Source of the DNA: Romboutsia hominis
GTDB lineage: Bacteria; Bacillota; Clostridia; Peptostreptococcales; Peptostreptococcaceae
Direction of reading: 5' to 3'
Length of the DNA stretch: 64,000 nt
Assembly (NCBI RefSeq): GCF_900002575.1
Contig: NZ_LN650648.1
Coordinates: forward strand, 186,001-250,000
This document shows positions 30,924-39,690 of this stretch, piece after piece (position 1 is the first letter of the stretch; each line of letters begins with the position of its first letter). The notes under the pieces were generated by a model that had not been told where the DNA came from, did not search any database, and was given only the letters and a program-made list of their open reading frames with translations. The translations under genes and the position numbers were made by a program.

Positions 30924-31272
30924 GGGGGCGTAAAGGTTTCGACGTGGGTTTGGAACTTGGGGTTGCGTGTCGTGTTACTCTGGGTCACGTAAAAACTGGG
31001 GAACTTAAAATAAACGCAAACGATAATTACGCTTTAGCAGCATAGTGCTGCTAGTCCCGCCTCGCCCTCCTGCCGGCTAGGCCTGGACTTCATCTATGCA
31101 GGGAACTACTCTCGGGGTGTCTCGACCGAAAGTGGACTAATTGGGACTGGTCAAGCATATAGCCTGCCACTGGGCGATATGTGAGACGAGATTCGAGTAC
31201 AGTTGGCTACACACGTAGAAGCAACGAGGAAAGGACTTGCGGACAGGGGTTCGACTCCCCTCGTCTCCACCA
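30924..31272 (+). ncRNA. ssrA: tmRNA (transfer-messenger RNA)
   Basis: 349 bases. The 5' GGGGGCG pairs with the 3' CGTCTCC to form the acceptor stem, ending ACCA. The T-arm GGGG-TTCGACT-CCCC is intact. The tag frame at 31016-31045 reads ANDNYALAA then TAG, after the alanine loaded on tmRNA. GTAAAGGTTTCGACGTGGG at the 5' end is the usual start. The 3' end is the insertion point of the accessory array that follows; the gene itself is complete. Confidence 0.97.
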
Positions 31273-31286
31273 TTGAAATACACGAA

Positions 31287-31321
31287 AAACATATTGATAT
31301 AATAGTCAATATGTTTTTTTA
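31287..31321 (+). terminator. Terminator of ssrA
   Basis: AAACATATTGA / TCAATATGTTT with T tract, 14 bases after the CCA end. It closely resembles the hairpins after the ssrA-end copies at 55.5 and 61.0 kb. Confidence 0.9.
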
Positions 31322-31491
31322 TAATTCAAAAAAGTATCTATGATGAATTTAAAATACGTCAAATTCTTTATAAAAACTGATAAAGTATTAAAATAGTTCA
31401 AAAATTCATGAGATAGATTGGTTTAAAATCAGTTATTGTAAGTGAATTTAAGTATCATACTAAAATAGTAGGTTATTCATTTTAGAAACCA

Positions 31492-31752
31492 ATGGCTACA
31501 GATTTAAGTATAAAAATTTTAGATAAGCCTGTCGGTACAATTGACAGGCGAGGTCTTGATATTTCAATTAGACTTAATTATGCATTTTAGTAAAGAGGCA
31601 CTAATGTAAATTAAAATGGTTTACTAAGAGAATTTTATTATAAAAAAGTTAACTTTGCCATAATAACTCAATATGATATTGATGTAATTGTAAGTATAAT
31701 AAATAATAGACATCGCAGTGTCTTGGATATAAAACCTTGCCGAGGTCTTTGA
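31492..31752 (+). pseudogene. Decayed IS30-family transposase, C-terminal part
   Basis: One reading frame, interrupted by stop codons, spells the C-terminal signature of IS30 transposases: RGTNVN-stop-NGLLREF, then ITQYDID and SIINNRHRSVLDIKP, where intact members have RGTNENTNGLLREF and LNNRPRKCLGYKTP. The catalytic N-terminal part is gone and no inverted repeats are visible. It lies immediately inside the left end of the ssrA-associated array. The surrounding 31322-31805 holds nothing else that I can support. Confidence 0.75.
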
Positions 31753-31805
31753 TACAACATAAATATAAACTGTTGTACTTGCATTGAAAATTATAATTTA
31801 AAAGT

Positions 31806-33107
31806 TTATGATATTTTTTTAGTTTCAATTACATTATTATCTTTATTCATTTTTACTATCGAACTAGTAGAATATAATAATCCTGCATAAGCTATTACAG
31901 CATAGATTATTGTAGATATCCATGCATTTGTAAAGCCAGACTTATCAACTATAAATCCAAATACTGTAGAACCTGAACCAAATCCAACCGCAAAGAATAT
32001 TTGTACAATACCTAATATAGTACCAAATTCTTTGTTACCAAATAGAGCACTAGTCATATAAGATGGTCCTATTATATATGAAAACATAGATATGCCTAGA
32101 CAAACTGCAAATACAAATCCAAGTGCATTTATCTTACCAATAAATATTAAAGATAAACCACAAATTATAACTAATAATTCTGCTAGTATAAGAGATTTTG
32201 TTATACCAAATTTATCAAACAGAACGCCACCACAAAGGTTTCCAAATATTGAAAACAGTCCAAATAGAGAGGCAACTAATGCTGATCCTAAAGTTAATAC
32301 TTTAGCTTGTTCTAATATTTGTAAGTATGGTATAAATTGTAATGCCATTCCACCAACATATAATCCTACAAATACAAATGATATTGCGAAAATCCAGAAG
32401 TATTTTATTTTGCTAACTTCTGCAAAAGTATATCCCCAGTTAGGGCTTTGTGAAGAAGTTTTTTTAGATTTCTTTGATTTATTCATTTCTAATTCAGATT
32501 TTGACTTTGGTAATCTCATTACAAATAATGCTATTGGTAATGCTACTATTATAGCTAATAATCCGAATCTTAAATAAGCACCTTTATAGCCAATTGCTGG
32601 ATTAGATAGCCATTTACCTGCAAATTGTTGAAGAATCATATTGCCAAGTCCTCCACCAGAGAATGCAAGACCCATTGCAATACCCTTATTTTCTGTAAAC
32701 CAACTATTTATAAGTGTAGGAACTCCTATAGCTGATATTATAGCTGAACCTATTTGAACTAATATAGATAGCGCATAATAAGCGAATATATTTCCTTCAG
32801 CTAAAGACATAGATGCAAATCCAACACCTACTAAAATAATACCTATTACATATAGCAATTTTATATTTGCTTTAGGAGTGGAATATAATTTTCCGATAAA
32901 AGGAGAGCATAATGCAGATACTATAGTACCAATTGTGAATATTAGTGAAAATTGAGTATAAGTAAAGCCCTCTCCTGAAGTTACATAACTTGTAAATGCA
33001 GGTTGAATATTAGCTGCTAATGAGTATGGAACTGCTTGGATAAGCATACAACCTACAACTATTAACCAGCCATAAAAAAATGTGCTTTTTTGTTTTGTTT
33101 GTTCCAT
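31806..33107 (-). CDS. MFS transporter, oxalate:formate antiporter-like
   Basis: 433 residues with 12 predicted membrane segments; opens FFYGWLIVVGCMLIQAVPYSLA and contains the family A-motif-like GKLYSTP loop and FDKFGITKS. The overall look is that of the OFA (oxalate/formate antiporter) family, which exchange small carboxylates; the real substrate is unknown. Leftward, upstream of the ssrA end, in module 1 with a second MFS gene of the same family at 34464. Confidence 0.85.
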   Translation of the reverse strand: MEQTKQKSTFFYGWLIVVGCMLIQAVPYSLAANIQPAFTSYVTSGEGFTYTQFSLIFTIGTIVSALCSPFIGKLYSTPKANIKLLYVIGIILVGVGFASMSLAEGNIFAYYALSILVQIGSAIISAIGVPTLINSWFTENKGIAMGLAFSGGGLGNMILQQFAGKWLSNPAIGYKGAYLRFGLLAIIVALPIALFVMRLPKSKSELEMNKSKKSKKTSSQSPNWGYTFAEVSKIKYFWIFAISFVFVGLYVGGMALQFIPYLQILEQAKVLTLGSALVASLFGLFSIFGNLCGGVLFDKFGITKSLILAELLVIICGLSLIFIGKINALGFVFAVCLGISMFSYIIGPSYMTSALFGNKEFGTILGIVQIFFAVGFGSGSTVFGFIVDKSGFTNAWISTIIYAVIAYAGLLYSTSSIVKMNKDNNVIETKKIS

Positions 33108-33217
33108 GATGAATACCTTCTTTACTTTTATATTTAGAAAAGTTTAATAAGCTTATTAAACTTTTTATCTAATCTGTTGCAATAGTTATTTAACTTTCAC
33201 AACAGGTTAGATTATAC

Positions 33218-34246
33218 TTATAATAATATTCCAATTAAAATTATTGCAGAAACAATTTGTAATAACCCTATAAATAATCCATACAGAGATACTGATTTTC
33301 CTTGTTTAATTAAATCCTTTACATTAACCCTTAATCCGATAGCAGCTAAAGCAATTATTTCAAATTTATTGCTTATTTCTTTGCAAAGAATTGAAACATC
33401 ATTGCTTATTATATTTAAAGAGAATAAGGCACAAGTTATAAAGAAGCCTATTACATACCATGGAACCTTTATTTTTCCTTTTTCCATATCTTGTACTTCT
33501 TCTTCTATAATTTCTTTATTTGATTTATGTTTTAAATGACCTAATACGAAAACAACAACAACTAAAAATATTATACGTACAATTTTAAATATTGTAGATA
33601 AATCTTTTACATGTTCATTTACCATTGCTCCACTAGCGACAACTTGTCCTACAGATTGTAATATACCTCCGACCATGGCAGATGTTTGAGTAATCTCATT
33701 ATTATATAAGAATTGAGATATCATAGGTAATAAGAACATGAGGACTATACCAGTTACGTTAACAATAGTTATCGATATTCCTTTTTCCTTATCATCAGCT
33801 CCAATTACAGGTGATGTTGCTGCTATTGCAGAAGATCCACATACTGCATTACCACTTGCCATCATATATCTGAAATTGTCTGAAAAACCTAATTTTTTCC
33901 CAATATATAAAGCTCCTATTATTGTAATTGCCATTTGTAATACTATAAATATTACTCCAGAAAATCCAATTTCATATATAGTAGATATACTTAATGTTGC
34001 ACCTAATAACACTATTGAGTATGACAACAAATCAGTTTCTGAAAACTTATATCCCTTTTGAAATATATTATGATTTAAAAATACATTACCTACAAACATA
34101 CCTAAGAATATAGCAATAGATGCTGCTCCAAGCTTTGGAACAAATTTTGCAATAAGTATACTTAAATATGCTACTAATATAGAAACTATAAATCCAGGTA
34201 ATATACCTTTTATATTTTTTATAAAATTATTATTTAATTTTTTCAT
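33218..34246 (-). CDS. YeiH-type putative sulfate/anion exporter (UPF0324)
   Basis: 342-residue membrane protein, about ten membrane segments. Family signatures: PGFIVSILVAYLS start, GASLSI-like LLGATLSISTIY, GNAVCGSSAIAATSPVI and GGILQSVGQVVASG. The ATG at 34246 has AAAAGGAG upstream; the longer frame from 34291 has none. YeiH proteins are often linked to LysR regulators; a LysR gene occurs in the same module at 37849. Transcribed leftward with the MFS gene 110 bases away. Confidence 0.88.
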   Translation of the reverse strand: MKKLNNNFIKNIKGILPGFIVSILVAYLSILIAKFVPKLGAASIAIFLGMFVGNVFLNHNIFQKGYKFSETDLLSYSIVLLGATLSISTIYEIGFSGVIFIVLQMAITIIGALYIGKKLGFSDNFRYMMASGNAVCGSSAIAATSPVIGADDKEKGISITIVNVTGIVLMFLLPMISQFLYNNEITQTSAMVGGILQSVGQVVASGAMVNEHVKDLSTIFKIVRIIFLVVVVFVLGHLKHKSNKEIIEEEVQDMEKGKIKVPWYVIGFFITCALFSLNIISNDVSILCKEISNKFEIIALAAIGLRVNVKDLIKQGKSVSLYGLFIGLLQIVSAIILIGILL

Positions 34247-34344
34247 TATAGTACTCCTTTTATTATGATATAAATTTAATTTTAAATTCATATTTACAAT
34301 TTGTTAAATATGTTTTTTTTATAATAAATATAAGTATTTACCTA

Positions 34345-34380
34345 TATATCACATATAAGTATTTAGTTATATGTGATATA
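34345..34380. promoter_or_regulatory. Perfect 14-bp inverted repeat between divergent transporter genes
   Basis: Arms TATATCACATATAA (34345-34358) and TTATATGTGATATA (34367-34380), 8-base spacer, in the divergent yeiH-type/MFS promoter region. Likely operator; the LysR regulator of the same module is the obvious candidate (inference). Confidence 0.6.
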
Positions 34381-34463
34381 AAATTTACGTATTTAACAAA
34401 TTAAATAAAAATATTTATAATAAAGTTATGAAATTTAGCAAAGAAAAGGAAAGTGAGAGGATT

Positions 34464-35705
34464 ATGAAAAACGAACAAAATAATAAGAGAAGATACTTAA
34501 TAGTATTTATTTGTATGTTAATTCAAGCAATACCATATTGCATATCTCAAAATTTACAAAGTCAGATGCAAACACCAGTATCTCAATCAGGTGTAGTATC
34601 TGAGGTAGGATTTACATTACTATATTTATCAGGAACAATTCCGGCATTATTCAATCCAATAATAGCTAAAGTATATGATAAATTCAAAATTAAATATATA
34701 TATGTAGCAGGTTTAATAATATCAGGTATAGCATTCGCATCATATGGAATGGCTCAAAATGCAATAATGTTTAATGGAAGTGCATTTTTTACACAAGTAG
34801 GAACAATATTATTTACAGGTTTATCATTACCAATAATGATGAGTCATTGGTTCCCAGGCGAAGGTAAAGGGACAGCATTAGGAATAGCATTAGCAGGTGG
34901 ATCATTAGGTAATGTATTTTTACAACCAATAACTGTTAAGTTATTAGCTAACGTTGGATGGAGAGGAACATATATGGCATTAGGGGCAGCTATGATAATA
35001 ATAGGTGTGCCACTAGCATTATTATTCATAAGATATCCAAGACAAGAAGAAGTCGTAATAGAAACATCATCTAATAAGTCAAATGCGAAACCAGCAAGAG
35101 CAAAATTTGATGGTTTATCAGACAAAGAAAATGATAAAAATCCAATATTCTGGACTTTCTGTGTAGGGTGTGCATTAATATGTTTTGCAGTTGTTGCAGT
35201 ATCGACACAAGCAATACCAGTATTAGGACGAAAAGGATTTGAAGCAGGGAAATTAGGAATCGCAGGATCAATATTTGGAGTATCATGTTTAATAGGTAAC
35301 GTAGTAGGTGGTAAATTATTCGATAAACTAGGATCATTTATTCCGATGGTTTTATCAGGAATATCTACAGTAATAGCATTATTAATAATGGCATTTATGC
35401 CAGATGGAAGTGCAATAGGATTTTTAGTACCTATATGTTCAGGATTAACTGTATATACAATAACATCAGCGCCAGCATTTATGCCAGCAGATGTATTTGG
35501 ACAAAAAGATGGAACAATGAAATTAGCAAAAGTAGGTATGTTCTATGCATTAGGTAGTTCAATATCAGCATTATTATTCACAACTATATCAAACAAGTTA
35601 GGATTAACTGGCTCATGTATGTTATTTATAGTTGTTGGTGTAGTAGGATTTGGATTAAATTTATTTGCTCAGATAAAATCAAAAAAAATGTTCGCACAAA
35701 ACTAA
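34464..35705 (+). CDS. MFS transporter, oxalate:formate antiporter-like
   Basis: 413 residues, 12 membrane segments, homologous to the protein at 31806 (shared NNKRRYLIVFICMLIQAIPY start and GGKLFDKLGSF central loop). The ATG at 34464 follows GTGAGAGG. A central hydrophilic linker (about 190-220) separates the two six-helix halves. Divergent from the yeiH-type gene. Substrate unknown; its neighbour is an amidohydrolase. Confidence 0.85.
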   Translation: MKNEQNNKRRYLIVFICMLIQAIPYCISQNLQSQMQTPVSQSGVVSEVGFTLLYLSGTIPALFNPIIAKVYDKFKIKYIYVAGLIISGIAFASYGMAQNAIMFNGSAFFTQVGTILFTGLSLPIMMSHWFPGEGKGTALGIALAGGSLGNVFLQPITVKLLANVGWRGTYMALGAAMIIIGVPLALLFIRYPRQEEVVIETSSNKSNAKPARAKFDGLSDKENDKNPIFWTFCVGCALICFAVVAVSTQAIPVLGRKGFEAGKLGIAGSIFGVSCLIGNVVGGKLFDKLGSFIPMVLSGISTVIALLIMAFMPDGSAIGFLVPICSGLTVYTITSAPAFMPADVFGQKDGTMKLAKVGMFYALGSSISALLFTTISNKLGLTGSCMLFIVVGVVGFGLNLFAQIKSKKMFAQN

Positions 35706-35799
35706 TGATTGATAAACCTATAAAATATAGATTATTAATAATTTAAAATTTTATAGATGGTCTAAAATAGCTTATTTGATTAATATTAATTTGGGGATA

Positions 35800-36079
35800 T
35801 TTTGAATACTTAATGCAATAATAGCAATTGCTATATCAGTATTAAGTATTCAATATGCAACATATTTTACAGGAAGAGTTTGGAATGAGTTCAATATTAG
35901 TTGGGACATTAGGTTCAGTATTTACTCTATTTTGTTTAATAGGAAATGTAACTGGAGGAGCTTTATTTGATAAAATAGTTACATTAAAAACAATGTCTAT
36001 ATCATTAGTACTTTCAATTGTAGCTGTAATAGGATTAATGATATTTACTACTTACATCAATAAAAAAGTCAAAGATTAA
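35800..36079 (+). pseudogene. Fragment of a third MFS transporter
   Basis: 74 residues (from 35855) correspond to the middle of the MFS proteins here: GTLGSVFTLFCLIGNVTGGALFDK aligns in part with GSIFGVSCLIGNVVGGKLFDK of the 34464 protein. A frame-shifted upstream piece (IAIAISVLSIQYATYF) is also readable. Both ends are missing, so it is a remnant of a duplicated transporter. Confidence 0.75.
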
Positions 36080-36148
36080 AATAAAAATTAGCATAAAGTA
36101 TATATTTACTTTAAGAAATAAATTAAATATGGATTAGGAGTGAATAAA

Positions 36149-37768
36149 ATGAGAAAAATATACTTCAATGGAGAAATTATAACAGTTAATGATAAAGAGC
36201 CTATAGTAGATGCTGTTTTAGTTGAAAATGGGAAAATAATAAAAACAGGATCAAAAGAAGAAATACTAAAATTAAAAAATGAAGATACAGAACTAGTAGA
36301 TTTAGATGGTAAAACCATTTTACCAGGTTTCATAGATTCTCATAGTCATATTATTGCAGTAGCTCAGACTTTAATGATAGTAAATTTAAGTGATGCAAAT
36401 TCTAAAGAAGAATTTATAGCAATATTAAAAGATTATGTTAAAAATAATCCACCTAAAAATGGAGAGTGGATAATAGGATTTGGTTATGATAACACAAGAT
36501 ATGAAAATGAAGAACATCCAACTAAATTTGATTTAGATTTGGTAACTAAAGATATACCTATATTTATAAGTCATGCGTCAGGTCATATTGCAACTACAAA
36601 CTCAAAGGCGCTAGAAGCTTTTGGATATGTAGGAACAAACTATGAAGTACCAGAAGGTGGAGTTGTTAGAACTGTAGGAGAATCAAATGAGCCAAATGGA
36701 ATATTAGAAGAAAATGCTTGTTTATCTCCTGAAAAGAGAAAGGTAATTCCTACACCATCTGTAGATACACTTTTAAGCTGTATAAAGAAAGCGCAACAAA
36801 TATATTCATCTTATGGATTAACAACAGCTCAGGATGCAAGTATAGATGAAAATTTAAATCAACTTTTAAATTTAGCAGCTCAAAAAAATGAATTAATAAT
36901 TGATATTGTTGGTCAAGCTGTTCAACATACAACATTAAAATTATTAAAGAATGAAGGAACACCAAAGAGAAAATACTATAATCATTATAAGTTACTAGGT
37001 GGAAAAACTTGGCTTGATGGCTCACCACAAGGAAAAACAGCTTGGTTAACTAAGCCGTATTATGAAGTTCCAGAAGGGGAATCTAAAGATTACTGTGGGT
37101 ATGCAACTCAAGAAGATAAAGACGTAATAGAATATTTTAAATCTTTAATTGAGAATAATATACAGGTAAATGTTCATTGTAATGGTGATGCGGCATCAGA
37201 TCAATTTATAAGATGTTATAAAAAAGCTTTAGAAATGACAGATAATAAAACTGATTTAAGACCAGTAATGGTACATGCTCAAACAGTTAGAGAAGATCAA
37301 TTAGATGATATGAAGGAACTTGGTATAATACCTACATTCTTTTTAGATCATATATGGTTCTGGGGAGATTATCATTATGAATCAGTATTTGGACCAGAAA
37401 GAGCTAATAGACTTAGTCCAGCAAAATCTGCATTAAGAAGAAATATAAACTTTACATTACATCAAGATTCGCCAGTAAAGATGCCAAATCAAATACTAGC
37501 AATGCATAATGCGGTTAATAGACAAACTCAAAGCGGTAGGATATTAGGAGCTGATCAAAGATTATCTACTATGGAAGCAATAAAAGCTTTAACAATAAAT
37601 GCAGCATATCAGTATTTTGAAGAAGATGAAAAAGGATCTATAGAAGAAGGTAAAGTTGCAGATTTTGTAATACTTGATAGAAATCCTTTAGATGTAAATT
37701 TATCTGAGATTAAAGAAATAAAAGTATTAGAGACAATAAAAGAAGGTAATACAATATATAAAAAATAG
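36149..37768 (+). CDS. Amidohydrolase, YtcJ/NfdA type
   Basis: Metal-dependent hydrolase, about 539 residues, of amidohydrolase family 3 (N-substituted formamide deformylase-like). N-terminal beta-sandwich (YFNGEIITVND), metal ligands in PGFIDSHSHI, ISHASGH, NVHCNGDAA, MVHAQTV and LHQDSPV, and C-terminal GSIEEGKVADFVILDRNP. TTAGGAG sits eight bases before the ATG at 36149. Cytoplasmic. The adjacent carboxylate-type transporters suggest that it acts on an imported amide or ester; the substrate is not predictable. Confidence 0.88.
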   Translation: MRKIYFNGEIITVNDKEPIVDAVLVENGKIIKTGSKEEILKLKNEDTELVDLDGKTILPGFIDSHSHIIAVAQTLMIVNLSDANSKEEFIAILKDYVKNNPPKNGEWIIGFGYDNTRYENEEHPTKFDLDLVTKDIPIFISHASGHIATTNSKALEAFGYVGTNYEVPEGGVVRTVGESNEPNGILEENACLSPEKRKVIPTPSVDTLLSCIKKAQQIYSSYGLTTAQDASIDENLNQLLNLAAQKNELIIDIVGQAVQHTTLKLLKNEGTPKRKYYNHYKLLGGKTWLDGSPQGKTAWLTKPYYEVPEGESKDYCGYATQEDKDVIEYFKSLIENNIQVNVHCNGDAASDQFIRCYKKALEMTDNKTDLRPVMVHAQTVREDQLDDMKELGIIPTFFLDHIWFWGDYHYESVFGPERANRLSPAKSALRRNINFTLHQDSPVKMPNQILAMHNAVNRQTQSGRILGADQRLSTMEAIKALTINAAYQYFEEDEKGSIEEGKVADFVILDRNPLDVNLSEIKEIKVLETIKEGNTIYKK

Positions 37769-37778
37769 TAAAATTAAG

Positions 37779-37811
37779 AAAGAGGTGAAACTTTATTTTC
37801 ACCTCTTTTTG
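37779..37811 (+). terminator. Terminator after the amidohydrolase gene
   Basis: AAAGAGGTGAAA / TTTTCACCTCTTT stem plus T tract. Confidence 0.88.
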
Positions 37812-37848
37812 CTAGATATAGTAATATAGATATGAGGAGGATATACTT

Positions 37849-38742
37849 ATGAATATTAGAAAATTAGAGATTTTTTATAAAACAGCTAAGTGTTTAAATA
37901 TGAGTCAAGTAGCAAAGGATATGTATATTAGTCAACCATCAATAAGTCAATGTATATCTGAAATTGAGTCAGAAATTGGTACAAAATTGTTTGATAGAAT
38001 AGGTAAAAAACTGTACTTGACACATGAAGGTAAAATTTTTTATGAATATACAAGGAGAATATTAAATATTTATGAAGAAGGGATAAATGTAGTACGTTCA
38101 TCTAAATCTAATAAAGGAAAATTAGTTATTGGTGCAAGTACAACTATAGGTACATATATAATGCCCTATATAATACATAAATTTAATAAAAAAGAAAAAG
38201 ATATTGAAATATCTATGATTATAGATAATAAGCATAATATAGAAGAACTTATATTAAATAATAAAGTAGACATTGCATTTATAGAAGGCACAGTAAATTC
38301 AAAAGAAATAATATTAAAAGATATATGGACAGATGAGCTTGTATTTATAAGTTCAATAAATCATGAATGGAATGGAAAAAAATACTTAGACATAGAGGAT
38401 TTAAAAAATAATAAATTTATTATAAGGGAAGATGGCAGTGGAACAAGACAACGATTTGAAGGTTTTTTAGAAAATAATGATATTAAATTTAATTCATATA
38501 TAGAATTAAGTAATTTAGAGGCTATTTTAAATTATGTTAAATTAAATATAGGAGTAAGTTGTGTACCTTATATGTCTGTTTTATCTGAAGAAAATTCAAA
38601 ATCAATAAATGTATATAGGATAAAAGATCATAAGATTAATAGATCTTTATATAGTGCTATACACAAAGATAAGTATATTTCTAAACCTATAGAATGTTTT
38701 ATGAAATTTTGTGAAAAAACAGATATTTTAAATAATAAATAA
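37849..38742 (+). CDS. LysR-family transcriptional regulator
   Basis: 297 residues: N-terminal winged helix (KLEIFYKTAKCLNMSQVAKDMYISQPSISQCI, read as the standard LysR HTH), then a periplasmic-binding-like effector domain from about residue 90 (GKLVIGASTTIGTYIMP). Resembles the CysL/YeiE group, which often control yeiH-type genes. GAGGAGG precedes the ATG. Last gene of module 1, ending 58 bases before the first ssrA-end repeat. Confidence 0.88.
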   Translation: MNIRKLEIFYKTAKCLNMSQVAKDMYISQPSISQCISEIESEIGTKLFDRIGKKLYLTHEGKIFYEYTRRILNIYEEGINVVRSSKSNKGKLVIGASTTIGTYIMPYIIHKFNKKEKDIEISMIIDNKHNIEELILNNKVDIAFIEGTVNSKEIILKDIWTDELVFISSINHEWNGKKYLDIEDLKNNKFIIREDGSGTRQRFEGFLENNDIKFNSYIELSNLEAILNYVKLNIGVSCVPYMSVLSEENSKSINVYRIKDHKINRSLYSAIHKDKYISKPIECFMKFCEKTDILNNK

Positions 38743-38800
38743 TCATATATGAAAAACTATAATTGACATATTAATTATTTTACTACAATTTATTACATAA

Positions 38801-38885
38801 TAATCGTGGGTATTATTCTTGTGATTCGTCTCCACCATTGAAATCCACGAATACCTATATCCAAAAGGATATAGGTATTTTTATT
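38801..38885 (+). repeat. ssrA-end repeat R1 with terminator
   Basis: ATCGTGGG ... GATTCGTCTCCACCATTG AAATCCACGAA. From CGTCTCCACC onward it matches the tmRNA 3' end and its flank; the outer CGTGG and CCACG arms can pair. It is followed directly by a terminator hairpin (ATACCTATATCC / GGATATAGGTAT, T tract). Boundary between modules 1 and 2. Confidence 0.85.
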
Positions 38886-38919
38886 TTAAGATAATAATAT
38901 AACAAAAGAAATTTAAAAA

Positions 38920-39288
38920 TCAATTAATATTAACAATAAAGAAAGCATAGCTCCAGATAAACCAACTTGAGTGTACCAAGGTATTAATTGTGTGTTTAAA
39001 AAAGAAATCTGATAAATAGAATACTCCATAGAATATAAGAAGTATAAAAATAATTTTACCGACGCGTTTGGTTTTATCAAGATTACATTGTTTAGAATTT
39101 TGCGATTTAGAACTATCATATGCTCTAACTTCACCGTTTTTATCGATGAATATATCACCATGTGAGGTATTCCAAGCACAAGAACTAGCACTTAAATTTA
39201 TTGAATTTTCCTTAAGGTTTTCTTTTTTAAAAGGGTATATATTTATGTTCTTAGAAAACTCTTCAATTATATCTATTTTACTAAGCAT
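38920..39288 (-). pseudogene. Small membrane protein gene, probably frameshifted
   Basis: As read, 122 residues. The N-terminal part with INIYPFKKENLKENSINLSAS resembles the N-terminus of dCTP deaminase-like proteins as I recall them (low certainty), followed by a membrane segment (about 80-100). Near 38996-39003 a run of six T on the coding strand separates two frames, and the other frame continues with a plausible membrane C-terminus (QLIPWYTQVGLSGAMLSLLL, stop at about 38913). One base added or lost in the run would restore one protein of about 124 residues. Confidence 0.45.
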
Positions 39289-39667
39289 TAATCCTCATTT
39301 AATTTATGGATTAAAATTATGTATATATTATCACAAATATTTTAGTTTAATTTGTATAAATTACATAATTATTTGTGATTAAAAAAAAGCGAAAATGATA
39401 TTGATTATCTATATCAAATGCTATATAATGTATTAAAAATAAACGATAATGATGAATAAAAATAATTAATTGGATGCTCATGAATATTTAAGAAAATAAA
39501 TAATAGTTATAAGACATAATAGAAAGGAGACAGCTATGGAACATATTTTTATTAATTAACAGATTAGACTATAGATATAGCAATGAAATATAATTATGAG
39601 GATTTAATGATAATGAGTATCGATATCTACAAATTGAAATATAAGACATGATAGAAAGGAGACAGCT
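39289..39667. promoter_or_regulatory. Regulatory region of the ABC operon with two Fur-box-like sites
   Basis: Promoter TTGATT (39401-39406), 17-base spacer, TATAAT (39424-39429). GAAAATGATATTGATTATC at 39391-39409 matches the 19-base Fur consensus at 16 positions and overlaps the -35. A second site, TTTAATGATAATGAGTATC at 39603-39621, matches at 15. A GATAATGAT half-site lies at 39444-39452. Iron-dependent repression is likely. Confidence 0.7.
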
Positions 39668-39690
39668 ATGAAATATATTTTTATTAATCC
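39508..39690 (+). repeat. Duplicated leader and start-codon region
   Basis: Copy 1 (about 39508-39556) and copy 2 (about 39640-39688) share TAAGACAT(A/G)ATAGAAAGGA, the rest of the ribosome site, the ATG and the first six codons (about 90% identity over 49 bases, offset 132). In copy 1 the frame stops after seven codons; copy 2 starts the real gene. The second Fur-like box lies between them. Confidence 0.75.

Noticed and set aside
32092-32577. 161-residue plus-strand frame inside the MFS gene
   Set aside because: Complement of membrane segments; Asn/Pro-rich, without a start site.
34345-34380. CRP/FNR binding site
   Set aside because: The TCACA and TGTGA halves face outward and are 22 bases apart, unlike TGTGA-N6-TCACA.
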